A stretch of 11,302 bases of DNA from Lachnospiraceae bacterium (GTDB lineage Bacteria > Bacillota_A > Clostridia > Lachnospirales > Lachnospiraceae): assembly GCA_017652545.1 (NCBI GenBank), contig JAGCAV010000383.1:1-11302 (forward strand), read 5' to 3'. Position numbers and translations under genes: made by a program. The notes below the pieces were generated by a model. That model was not told the DNA's origin. It saw nothing but the letters and a program-made list of their open reading frames with translations, and made no database searches. This document shows positions 5,843 to 10,916 of this stretch, piece after piece; position 1 is the first letter of the stretch; each line of letters starts with the position of its first letter.

Positions 5843-6027
5843 GCTTTCACCTCCGGAAACAGTGCCGGATGCACATCCTCCACGCCGTGGCCTTGGAATA
5901 CCTTGTGGTATTCCTTCTCCACCCCGCCGAATTCGGAGCGGATCAGGATCCTCCGCGCCACCAGCTGGCCGTCCGCCAGCACGTCCGTCACTGTCAGATA
6001 CTCGTCGTGGTAGGTCACTCTGTTCAT
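5839..6027 (-). CDS. Small unknown phage protein (62 aa)
   Basis: I choose ATG at 6027, 2 bp after the previous stop, with AAGG about 8 bp upstream; the longer frame from 6063 would overlap the previous gene. The protein is acidic, with beta-like stretches (RVTYHDEYLTVTDVL and VARRILIRSEFGGVEKEYHKVF) and no membrane helix or metal motif. Its stop overlaps the next start as ATGA. It belongs to a run of small, tightly packed genes typical of phage early operons. I do not recognise a family and infer no function beyond that context. Confidence 0.55.
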   Translation of the reverse strand: MNRVTYHDEYLTVTDVLADGQLVARRILIRSEFGGVEKEYHKVFQGHGVEDVHPALFPEVKA

Positions 6028-6029
6028 CC

Positions 6030-6230
6030 TCACGCCTTCTTTCTGTAGACCGTCCCGCGGCACTCCAGCGCCACCTGCTCGGCGTTATGCTTGAATTCAA
6101 ACGGCATCGCGTCAGCTTCCACCGGCGTCCAGGTGTAGCAGGTGTTCTTGCTTTCATCCAGCTCGATGCGCTTCAGCCACCGGTCCGGGATCGTTGAGTG
6201 TTTGACCACCCAGAAGATTTTTCCCATCAT
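6030..6230 (-). CDS. Small unknown phage protein (66 aa)
   Basis: The start ATG at 6230 overlaps the stop of the HTH gene (ATGA) and has GGAGG 9 bp upstream; the next codon is also ATG (6227). The protein is soluble, with aromatic residues near its ends (FWVVKHSTIPDRWLKRIEL and CYTWTPVEADAMPFEFKHNA) and a basic C-terminus. Two cysteines are present but no CxxC pattern. I recognise no domain. Being coupled to an HTH gene upstream and a small gene downstream, it is likely an early phage accessory protein. Confidence 0.55.
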   Translation of the reverse strand: MMGKIFWVVKHSTIPDRWLKRIELDESKNTCYTWTPVEADAMPFEFKHNAEQVALECRGTVYRKKA

Positions 6231-6676
6231 TTCGCTCCGCCTCCCTTCACCAGCGCCCACATTGCTTTGGATATCTGCTCCAGCTGGTCGCTGATCCGCT
6301 TCAGCGCCGCCTGCGTTTCGTCTTCCGGCCACACTACCACGGTCCGCTCCGGCGCGGCCGCCGGCTCCTCCGGCAGCTCCATCTTCAGCTGGCCCGGCAG
6401 CTGCTCCGGCTCCTCCGCCGGAATCTCCGTCTTCTTCTCTTTCCAGATCGGCTCCGGCAGGCCCAGTTCCTTCGCCACGGTGGTGATCAGCTTCTTGTCC
6501 ACCTTCCGCGGGATCCTCCCGGCCTTCACGTTTCTCAGCGCCGCGATGTAGTTTCCCACGGTGTCAGCACAAAGGCCCAGCTTCCCGGCGATGTGGTAGC
6601 TGTCCTTTTCTTTCCCCATCAGTTCCCAGATCTGTCTCACGGCCTCCGCCGTCATCTTCGTTCTGGTGGCGTTCAT
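6227..6676 (-). CDS. Helix-turn-helix protein with acidic Pro/Glu linker (149 aa)
   Basis: Residues about 8-50 (TAEAVRQIWELMGKEKDSYH, IAGKLGLCADTVGNYIAALR) fit a homeodomain-like helix-turn-helix in which a small helix (IAGKLGL) precedes the recognition helix (TVGNYIAAL). A second helical segment (KKLITTVAKELGL) is followed by a Pro/Glu-rich linker (about residues 79-110). A C-terminal helix (ETQAALKRISDQLEQISKAM) may be a dimer- or oligomer-forming coil. It likely binds DNA. The ATG at 6676 lacks a strong ribosome site: the upstream stretch is GA-rich (GAGAGAAAAAG). It is separated by about 87 bp from the 46-aa gene, so it may have its own promoter near 6697-6712. The DNA-binding call is fair; the target is unknown. 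Confidence 0.6.
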   Translation of the reverse strand: MNATRTKMTAEAVRQIWELMGKEKDSYHIAGKLGLCADTVGNYIAALRNVKAGRIPRKVDKKLITTVAKELGLPEPIWKEKKTEIPAEEPEQLPGQLKMELPEEPAAAPERTVVVWPEDETQAALKRISDQLEQISKAMWALVKGGGAK

Positions 6677-6696
6677 ATTGCTTTTTCTCTCTTTCT

Positions 6697-6712
6697 GCTG
6701 TATAATTACAGC
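6697..6712. promoter_or_regulatory. Palindrome with TATAAT-like centre upstream of the 149-aa HTH gene
   Basis: GCTGTATAATTACAGC is a perfect 6-bp inverted repeat with a 4-nt centre. It lies 20 bp before the HTH gene start. On the minus strand a weak promoter could be read as TCGACC, 16 bp, TATACA. It differs from the switch operators, so if it is a binding site it is for another protein, possibly the HTH protein itself. This is weak evidence. Confidence 0.3.
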
Positions 6713-6737
6713 GTAGTCATGGTCGAAATGTCTCTGG

Positions 6738-6775
6738 CCGGGTTGTGTGGCAGCACATCCCGGTCACTTTTTTGT
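6738..6775 (+). terminator. Hairpin with T run on the plus strand, possible intrinsic terminator
   Basis: CCGGG (6738-6742) pairs with CCCGG (6759-6763) and inside it TGTG pairs with CACA, with one T/T mismatch and a 6-nt loop. On the plus strand the stem is followed by TCACTTTTTTG. It would stop rightward transcription coming from the early block toward the immunity region. On the minus strand, where the local genes are read, no T run follows. The T run is also the complement of lysine codons, so it may be partly chance. Confidence 0.4.
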
Positions 6776-6904
6776 TTCCTGATATTTTTTCTCGTTCTCA
6801 GGATCCTGATAGAATTTTCTGCACGCGATCAGCAGACTCGCCGCAGAAGTTTTGTAGTTGGGCTCCGCCCTGGTTCTCTCGACCGAGATCTCAAACTTTT
6901 CCAT
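6764..6904 (-). CDS. Small basic phage protein (46 aa)
   Basis: The start ATG at 6904 has an excellent AAAGGAGGG site 6-7 bp upstream, much better than any start further upstream, where the frame would run over the Cro-like gene. The protein is charged, with one helix (SAASLLIACRKFYQDPENEK) and a Lys-rich end. No family is recognised. It follows the Cro-like gene by 28 bp, and a third copy of the switch operator lies in that interval (6928-6944), so its expression may respond to the repressor. Confidence 0.65.
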   Translation of the reverse strand: MEKFEISVERTRAEPNYKTSAASLLIACRKFYQDPENEKKYQETKK

Positions 6905-6927
6905 GCTGTCCCTCCTTTCTTCAGATT

Positions 6928-6944
6928 GTGCCTTAGCAGGATAC
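6928..6944. promoter_or_regulatory. Switch operator copy 3
   Basis: GTGCCTTAGCAGGATAC matches the two operators in the divergent region, with half-sites of the pattern GTRYCYTG. It sits across the last codons and the stop of the Cro-like gene, so it may act as a roadblock to early transcription or as a looping partner for the other two sites. Confidence 0.6.
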
Positions 6945-7142
6945 TTTGTTCGCAAAAAAATATCTTTCGGGATCTTCAATCTTTAGGACCCGGATCAGCT
7001 CATCAGCTTCATCAAGTCCGAATTTCCCGGTCTTCATTTTTTCGCAGAATGTTTTTGCAGATATGCCAATCTCTTTTGCTACCTGCTGTTGTGTCATCCC
7101 GTTCTCCACTATCTTGGCCCGGATCAGGTTTGCGTTGATCAT
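6933..7142 (-). CDS. Cro-like XRE-family regulator (69 aa)
   Basis: The protein is almost all helix-turn-helix: MTQQQVAKEIGISAKTFCEK (about residues 16-35) is the standard XRE pattern with a Q at the start of the first HTH helix and a recognition helix beginning SAKTF. It resembles short phage regulators annotated as DUF739 or Cro-like. The ATG at 7142 has AGAGGTG 6 bp upstream; an in-frame GTG at 7151 overlaps that site and is less likely. It is the first gene of the leftward block, under a strong promoter facing left, and opposite the CI-like gene. This is the standard place for Cro, which would repress the repressor or early genes during lytic growth. The role is inferred from position and family. 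Confidence 0.8.
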   Translation of the reverse strand: MINANLIRAKIVENGMTQQQVAKEIGISAKTFCEKMKTGKFGLDEADELIRVLKIEDPERYFFANKVSC

Positions 7143-7163
7143 GTCGTTCACCTCTTTTTAATT

Positions 7164-7180
7164 GTGCCTTGTCAAGTTAC
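7164..7180. promoter_or_regulatory. Switch operator copy 1
   Basis: GTGCCTTGTCAAGTTAC is a 17-bp imperfect dyad around 7172, overlapping the expected transcription start of the leftward promoter. Its half-sites match those at 7202-7218 and 6928-6944. Binding here should block early transcription. Confidence 0.7.
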
Positions 7181-7184
7181 ACTC

Positions 7185-7213
7185 ATATTAGCACCCTCAT
7201 TGTACCCTGTCAA
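7185..7213 (-). promoter_or_regulatory. Leftward early promoter
   Basis: On the minus strand TTGACA (7213-7208) and TAATAT (7190-7185) are 17 bp apart, with a perfect -35 hexamer. The -35 lies inside operator copy 2 and the likely start point (near 7178) inside operator copy 1. This arrangement fits direct repression by the CI-like protein. Confidence 0.75.
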
Positions 7214-7218
7214 GATAC
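7202..7218. promoter_or_regulatory. Switch operator copy 2
   Basis: GTACCCTGTCAAGATAC is the most symmetric copy: 12 of its 16 non-central bases pair across the centre at 7210. It covers the -35 of the leftward promoter and is 38 bp centre to centre from copy 1, somewhat under four helical turns. Confidence 0.75.
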
Positions 7219-7232
7219 TTTTTTCATTTTTA

Positions 7233-7261
7233 TTTACTTTTTTGTAAACTCATAGTATTAT
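7233..7261 (+). promoter_or_regulatory. Rightward promoter for the repressor operon
   Basis: TTTACT (7233-7238), a 17-bp spacer and TATTAT (7256-7261) give a good sigma-A promoter. The start point would be near 7268, leaving only about 15 nt of leader before the ATG at 7283. A perfect 6-bp inverted repeat, CTCATA/TATGAG (7249-7264), surrounds the -10 and may be a separate binding site, possibly for the Cro-like protein. Confidence 0.65.
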
Positions 7262-7282
7262 GAGGTTGAAGAGGTGATCCCT

Positions 7283-7660
7283 ATGGCTACTTCTGGTGAT
7301 CGCATCCGTGAGATGCGTCTTCGTCAAAAACTTACTCTTGACGATGTTGCTAAGTATCTTAATGTTAACCGCCAGGCAATTTATAAATATGAGCACGGCG
7401 TTGTCACTAACATCCCCCTTGAAAATCTGGAGAAGATGGCGGAGCTCTTTTGCACCACTCCCGGCTACCTTGCCGGCTGGACGGATGCGACTTCTCCCTC
7501 TTCCGCCTTTGCTGTTTCATCCACTCCGGAAGCCCGTATAATCTCCGAAGGAATCGACAAAATGCCAAAAGAGCGCCGTGAGCAGGCGCTCCGTATCATG
7601 CAGGCTGCTTTTGCTGAATACTCAGAATATTTTAAGGAGGACCATACCGATGACGCCTGA
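7283..7660 (+). CDS. CI-like XRE-family repressor (125 aa)
   Basis: An XRE helix-turn-helix spans about residues 6-60 (RIREMRLRQKLTLDDVAKYL, NVNRQAIYKYEHG, then the helix PLENLEKMAELF). The C-terminal 60 residues are a linker and a charged helix (KERREQALRIMQAAFAEYSE) that may mediate dimer formation. There is no LexA-type peptidase domain, so it cannot cleave itself in the SOS response. It resembles ImmR-type repressors that are removed by an ImmA protease, whose gene follows with 11 bp overlap. I place the start at ATG 7283, with GAGGTG 6 bp upstream; GTG at 7274 lies within that site. It should bind the 17-bp operators and hold the leftward promoter off. The family is confident; operator binding is inferred. 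Confidence 0.85.
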   Translation: MATSGDRIREMRLRQKLTLDDVAKYLNVNRQAIYKYEHGVVTNIPLENLEKMAELFCTTPGYLAGWTDATSPSSAFAVSSTPEARIISEGIDKMPKERREQALRIMQAAFAEYSEYFKEDHTDDA

Positions 7661-8309
7661 TTATGAACGCGCCGCCCTTCTGGCCACCGAAATGCTGATT
7701 AAGCATAAAATCAGCACCGCTCCTGTTATTCCTCTCCCGATATTCAAGCGTACCCCCGGATGCCTGGTGCTTTCTTTTACGGAGATGTCCGGCCGGATCG
7801 GCATCGAACGCGACCGTCTTGTCGCTTCCTTTGATTCCGAATCGCATGACGCCGTCACATCCGTCCATTATGACGACGGTCAGCTGCGTTATCTCGTCGC
7901 GTATAACCAGCGGCTCCCGTTCTATCTCCTCCAGCGCGCCCTGGCCCGTGAACTCGGTCACATCGTGCTCGGCCATGACGGTTCCCGTCCGGAGGACGTC
8001 CGCATGGCTGAGGCTCACGCCTTTGCGTCGCACTTTCTTTGTCCGCGTCCGCTGATCTACGCCATTCAGCAGTCTGGCATCCCTGTCACTGTCGAGATCC
8101 TCGGCTCCATGACCGGCTGTTATGAGCGCTGCCTCCAGAATATGAGAAAAATCCCGGCCGTTCACGTTCCCGCAGATCTTAACCGGCAGGTCCGTGATCA
8201 GTTTTCTGATTATATTGATAATTTTCTCGACTTTGAGACATATCTCTCCAAGTCAGACGATTCAATGATCGCTAATTTCGGCACCTTTATGGACGGATAT
8301 GAAGAATAG
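7650..8309 (+). CDS. ImmA/IrrE-like protein with altered HExxH motif (219 aa)
   Basis: The region at residues 96-136 matches ImmA/IrrE zinc peptidases: ARELGHIVLGHDG, then E121 in AEAHAFASHFLCPRPLI. In active members the first motif is HExxH. Here it reads R100-E101-L-G-H104, with CGT in place of a His codon, so one zinc ligand is replaced. The glutamate, the second His and the third ligand candidate E121 remain. ImmA proteins cut ImmR-type repressors to trigger induction, and the gene order repressor-ImmA fits. The ATG at 7650 has AAGGAGG 9 bp upstream and overlaps the repressor stop by 11 bp. The C-terminal 80 residues are helical and may sense or bind a partner. The family is confident; peptidase activity is uncertain. 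Confidence 0.85.
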   Translation: MTPDYERAALLATEMLIKHKISTAPVIPLPIFKRTPGCLVLSFTEMSGRIGIERDRLVASFDSESHDAVTSVHYDDGQLRYLVAYNQRLPFYLLQRALARELGHIVLGHDGSRPEDVRMAEAHAFASHFLCPRPLIYAIQQSGIPVTVEILGSMTGCYERCLQNMRKIPAVHVPADLNRQVRDQFSDYIDNFLDFETYLSKSDDSMIANFGTFMDGYEE

Positions 8310-8321
8310 GAGGAATGTGTC

Positions 8322-8465
8322 TTGATTCTCTTCCTGATTTTCCTGCTCCTGTTGTTTATTGCTGGGAAGATGTTTATAGGTATGGCGCTTGAGTCTATCG
8401 GTTTCATTCTCGCCGGCGTTGTGGCTGTGTTTGTCTTTATTATTCGGAGGAGGCGATCAAAATGA
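8322..8465 (+). CDS. Two-helix small membrane protein, TTG start (47 aa)
   Basis: This short gene starts with TTG at 8322, preceded by GGAGGA with a 7-bp gap, and follows the ImmA-like stop by 12 bp. It ends in ATGA overlap with the secreted-protein gene. The protein is nearly all hydrophobic: ILFLIFLLLLLFIAGKMF, a short turn with one Glu, then ALESIGFILAGVVAVFVFII, and a basic tail RRRRSK. This predicts two membrane helices with the basic tail in the cytoplasm. No family is recognised. Its tight coupling to a secreted protein within the lysogeny operon suggests the two act at the cell envelope. A role in blocking superinfection is a guess based on position. Confidence 0.65.
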   Translation: MILFLIFLLLLFIAGKMFIGMALESIGFILAGVVAVFVFIIRRRRSK

Positions 8466-8866
8466 AAAAGCTAATTTGTCTGCTGTGTGTGCTTGTTCTT
8501 TTCCCTGTGGTTTCTTTTGCTGAATATCCTCTCAGCAGTAATGAGCAGAATTATGTCGGCGCCTGGACTATGTATGCTGACAATGGAAAAGGGACGATTT
8601 ATGCCTTTATGCTTACATTCCTGGACAGTATGGAAGTTGTGCAGATTTCTTTGACTTTCAAAGACGGCACCCTGTATTCAAATAACAAGGCCAGCGGCGA
8701 ATGGTGCGGCTTTACAGACAGGACGATTATTTTCTCGCTTGCCAGCACCGATATGTCAGCCATGATCAGGGATGACGGATATCTTTATTTGTACTTCTTT
8801 GATGACTTATCCCTGTGTGGTGTTTTCTCCAGGTGCGAAGACATGACCAGCAAGCTCGGCTGGTAA
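8462..8866 (+). CDS. Secreted or surface protein of unknown family (134 aa)
   Basis: A classic signal peptide is seen: MKKLICLLCVLVLFPVVSFA followed by EYPLS, with a predicted cut after A20. No lipobox is apparent at the cut site. The mature part is rich in aromatic residues and beta-like strands (YVGAWTMYADNGKGTIYAFM; TFKDGTLYS; RTIIFSLAST; GYLYLYFFDDLSLCGVFSR). Its GAW motif near the mature start recalls lipocalin-like barrels, but I cannot claim that family. Two cysteines near C113 and C119 or so could form a bond. The gene has GGAGG upstream and starts in ATGA overlap with the small membrane protein. Expressed from the repressor operon in lysogens, it is a candidate conversion or exclusion factor. 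Confidence 0.75.
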   Translation: MKKLICLLCVLVLFPVVSFAEYPLSSNEQNYVGAWTMYADNGKGTIYAFMLTFLDSMEVVQISLTFKDGTLYSNNKASGEWCGFTDRTIIFSLASTDMSAMIRDDGYLYLYFFDDLSLCGVFSRCEDMTSKLGW

Positions 8867-8876
8867 TACAGCGCAC

Positions 8877-10436
8877 ATGAAAAAGAATCTATCGCCATCT
8901 TGCTCGCCTCGCACCGCCGTAGCCTACGCTCGTTACTCCTCCGCCGGCCAGCGTGACGTCTCCATCGAGCAGCAGCTGGCCGACATCCGCGCTTTTGCCA
9001 AGCGTGAAGGATTTACGCTTGTTCACGAATACGCGGATCATGCACGTTCCGGTTTCAAAAACGCTTCCGCCCGCACGGCCTTCCAATCCATGATCTCAGC
9101 AGCTGAGACAGGATCATATGATACCATTATTGCCTGGAAGGTTGACAGGTTCGGGAGAAATCGCGAAGATTCCGCTGTTTATAAAGGAAAATTGCGGAGA
9201 TATGGTGTAAAAGTCTTGTATGCTATGGAACCTATCCCGGAAGGCTCTGCCGGCGTTCTTCTGGAAGGAATGCTGGAAGCGACAGCTGAATGGTATTCCC
9301 GCCAGCTGTCTGAGAACGTCACTCGCGGCATGACAGACAATGCTCACCGCTGTCTCTACAATGGCACCAGGATCCTCGGCTATTATCGTGGCCCGGACGG
9401 ACGCTATGCTCTCCAGTCTGAAGAGGCTGCCATTGTCCGGAATATTTTCGATCTCTACTGCTCCGGCTACTCCGCGGCCCGGATCTGCCGGATGCTGAAT
9501 GACCAGGGATTGAAAACGTCACGCGGAAAACCGTGGCAGCCGGAGTCTCTCCTCCGCCTGATCTCGAATGAGCGATACACCGGCGTCTACATTTGGGGAG
9601 ACATCCGCGTAGAGGATGGGATGCCCGCCATTATCGACAGATCTGTTTTTGAGGAGGCCCAGCGCATGAAAAGAAAAACGGCCCGGCATATTGAGCAGGG
9701 TTCTGTTGATTATCTTCTTACCGGAAAAGCGTTCTGCGGCCACTGCGGCGCTGCTATGATCGGAGACTCCGGCACCTCCAAGTCCGGCGTCCGCCATCAC
9801 TATTATTCCTGTCAGTCTCACAAGGCTCGCAAAGGATGTTCCAAGCGCTCCGTGCCGAAAGACTTTCTTGAATCAGCCGTTGTCGATTTCGTCCTGGACC
9901 ATGTTCTCGCCGAGCCTCAGATCCAGAAAACTGCCGACGCCGTCATGCAGCTCCAGGCTGAGGAGCTGAAGTCCTCCCCGCTCTCCGCGATGGAGTCCGA
10001 GCGCGCCGAAGTCCTCAAACAAATTGACAATATTAATAATGCGATTGCCGCCGGGATCTGGAACTCCTCCACCTCCGCCAAGCTGAAGGCCCTGGAAGAT
10101 GAAGCGGAAAACCTCCGCGTCTCCTGCGAAACGCTCCGCTATTCACAGTCTCAGCTGATCGACCGGGACCGTGTTCTCTTCTTCCTCCGCCAGTTCACGA
10201 AAGGAGACCGCTCGGATCCGCTCCTCCGCCGGCACATCATCGAAACGTTCGTCAATGCCGTCTATGTTTATGACGATAAATTAAAGCTCGTCATTAATAA
10301 CTGCGAAGGAAATCAGATCTATCCGCTCTCGTCCCTGCCGGAGGACCCGCCGGAGTGTTCTGATAGTTTTGCGTCTGGTGTACTGTCCGTAACACATCCG
10401 AACACCAGAGTAACGGTCTTCCGGATCGCGATCTGA
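8877..10436 (+). CDS. Large serine recombinase (phage integrase, 519 aa)
   Basis: The resolvase domain (about residues 12-150) has the catalytic S21 in YARYSSAGQ after R19, and the D90-R91-x-x-R94 motif (VDRFGRN). The recombinase domain follows (about 160-270, including GYYRGPDGRY and NERYTGVYIWG). A zinc-ribbon has C287-x-x-C290 (FCGHCG) and C312 with C321 (YYSCQSHKARKGCSK). A coiled-coil segment is seen around 350-445 (SERAEVLKQIDNINNAIAAG and KLKALEDEAENL). The length is typical. It should integrate the element by recombining attP and attB. The ATG at 8877 has no good ribosome site and lies 10 bp after the secreted-protein stop, so translation may be coupled. The last 25 residues look like read-through of the attachment region. 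The gene shares the repressor's transcript. The family is certain. Confidence 0.95.
   Translation: MKKNLSPSCSPRTAVAYARYSSAGQRDVSIEQQLADIRAFAKREGFTLVHEYADHARSGFKNASARTAFQSMISAAETGSYDTIIAWKVDRFGRNREDSAVYKGKLRRYGVKVLYAMEPIPEGSAGVLLEGMLEATAEWYSRQLSENVTRGMTDNAHRCLYNGTRILGYYRGPDGRYALQSEEAAIVRNIFDLYCSGYSAARICRMLNDQGLKTSRGKPWQPESLLRLISNERYTGVYIWGDIRVEDGMPAIIDRSVFEEAQRMKRKTARHIEQGSVDYLLTGKAFCGHCGAAMIGDSGTSKSGVRHHYYSCQSHKARKGCSKRSVPKDFLESAVVDFVLDHVLAEPQIQKTADAVMQLQAEELKSSPLSAMESERAEVLKQIDNINNAIAAGIWNSSTSAKLKALEDEAENLRVSCETLRYSQSQLIDRDRVLFFLRQFTKGDRSDPLLRRHIIETFVNAVYVYDDKLKLVINNCEGNQIYPLSSLPEDPPECSDSFASGVLSVTHPNTRVTVFRIAI
10374..10409. other. Dyad at the integrase 3' end, candidate attachment site
   Basis: TCTGGTGT (10374-10381) and ACACCAGA (10402-10409) are perfect inverted arms around a 20-bp centre with AA in the middle (10391-10392). 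Weaker symmetry continues inward (10 of 17 positions per half-site). Large serine integrases use attP sites of about 50 bp with partly symmetric arms and a non-palindromic central dinucleotide, often next to the int gene. This dyad fits but no second site is visible to confirm it. Confidence 0.45.
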
Positions 10437-10450
10437 TGAGCATGAGAAAA

Positions 10451-10482
10451 GCCGCTGCGATTCGCAGCGGCCCTTTTGTTTT
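10451..10482. terminator. Bidirectional intrinsic terminator
   Basis: GCCGCTGCG (10451-10459) and CGCAGCGGC (10463-10471) form a perfect 9-bp stem with loop ATT. On the plus strand it is followed by CCTTTTGTTTT and on the minus strand by TTTTC. It ends the integrase transcript and the convergent minus-strand transcript. Confidence 0.9.
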
Positions 10483-10900
10483 ACATATTGTTCATCAGCT
10501 TCCGAATGACCATCCGGGTGTTCTCGTCCGGCGCTTCATCCATCATCTGGCGCAGCCGTTCGTTCATGTTCCCGTGCTGGCTGTAGCCGTAGCTGTTCCG
10601 GCCCTCGCGGCCTTCCCGGCTGTATCCGCGTCCGCTGTAGCCTTCACGCCGTTCCCTTCCGGAGTAACCGCCGCGGTAGCTCTGGCCCTGCATATAGTCG
10701 CCGCTGTAGCCTTCCTCTTCGGCTTCCAGCATGGCGCAAACCGTCACCAGGCTTTTCATCGCATGAGAAAGTTTGTCGACTATGTCCAGATCCTCCTTGC
10801 TCAGCTTTCCGCCGCTCTGGCCGATGCGCTTGTTCGCCTCGCCGATCTCGAACGCCACAGCTTCTTTCATCTCATAGATCTGATCAATCAGGTTTTTCAT
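10481..10900 (-). CDS. Conserved-type protein with Gly/Tyr/Arg-rich middle (139 aa)
   Basis: The N-terminal 65 residues form charged helices (LIDQIYEMKEAVAFEIGEAN, KRIGQSGGKLSKEDLDIVDK). They are followed by a low-complexity segment of YSG/RGG/EGR repeats (about residues 67-115) and a helical end (ERLRQMMDEAPDENTRMVIR). I recall this layout from unnamed proteins of Clostridia phages and prophages, but I assign no function. The repeats suggest a flexible or sticky region. The ATG at 10900 has AAAGGAGAG about 6 bp upstream. The stop is at the terminator. It follows the partial gene on the right by 16 bp, so both form one leftward transcript converging on the integrase. Confidence 0.75.
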   Translation of the reverse strand: MKNLIDQIYEMKEAVAFEIGEANKRIGQSGGKLSKEDLDIVDKLSHAMKSLVTVCAMLEAEEEGYSGDYMQGQSYRGGYSGRERREGYSGRGYSREGREGRNSYGYSQHGNMNERLRQMMDEAPDENTRMVIRKLMNNM

Positions 10901-10916
10901 CTCTGTCTCTCCTTTC

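Noticed and set aside
7632..8165. Minus-strand ORF of 177 codons
   Set aside because: It is antisense to the ImmA-like gene, which has a strong ribosome site and a recognisable motif region.
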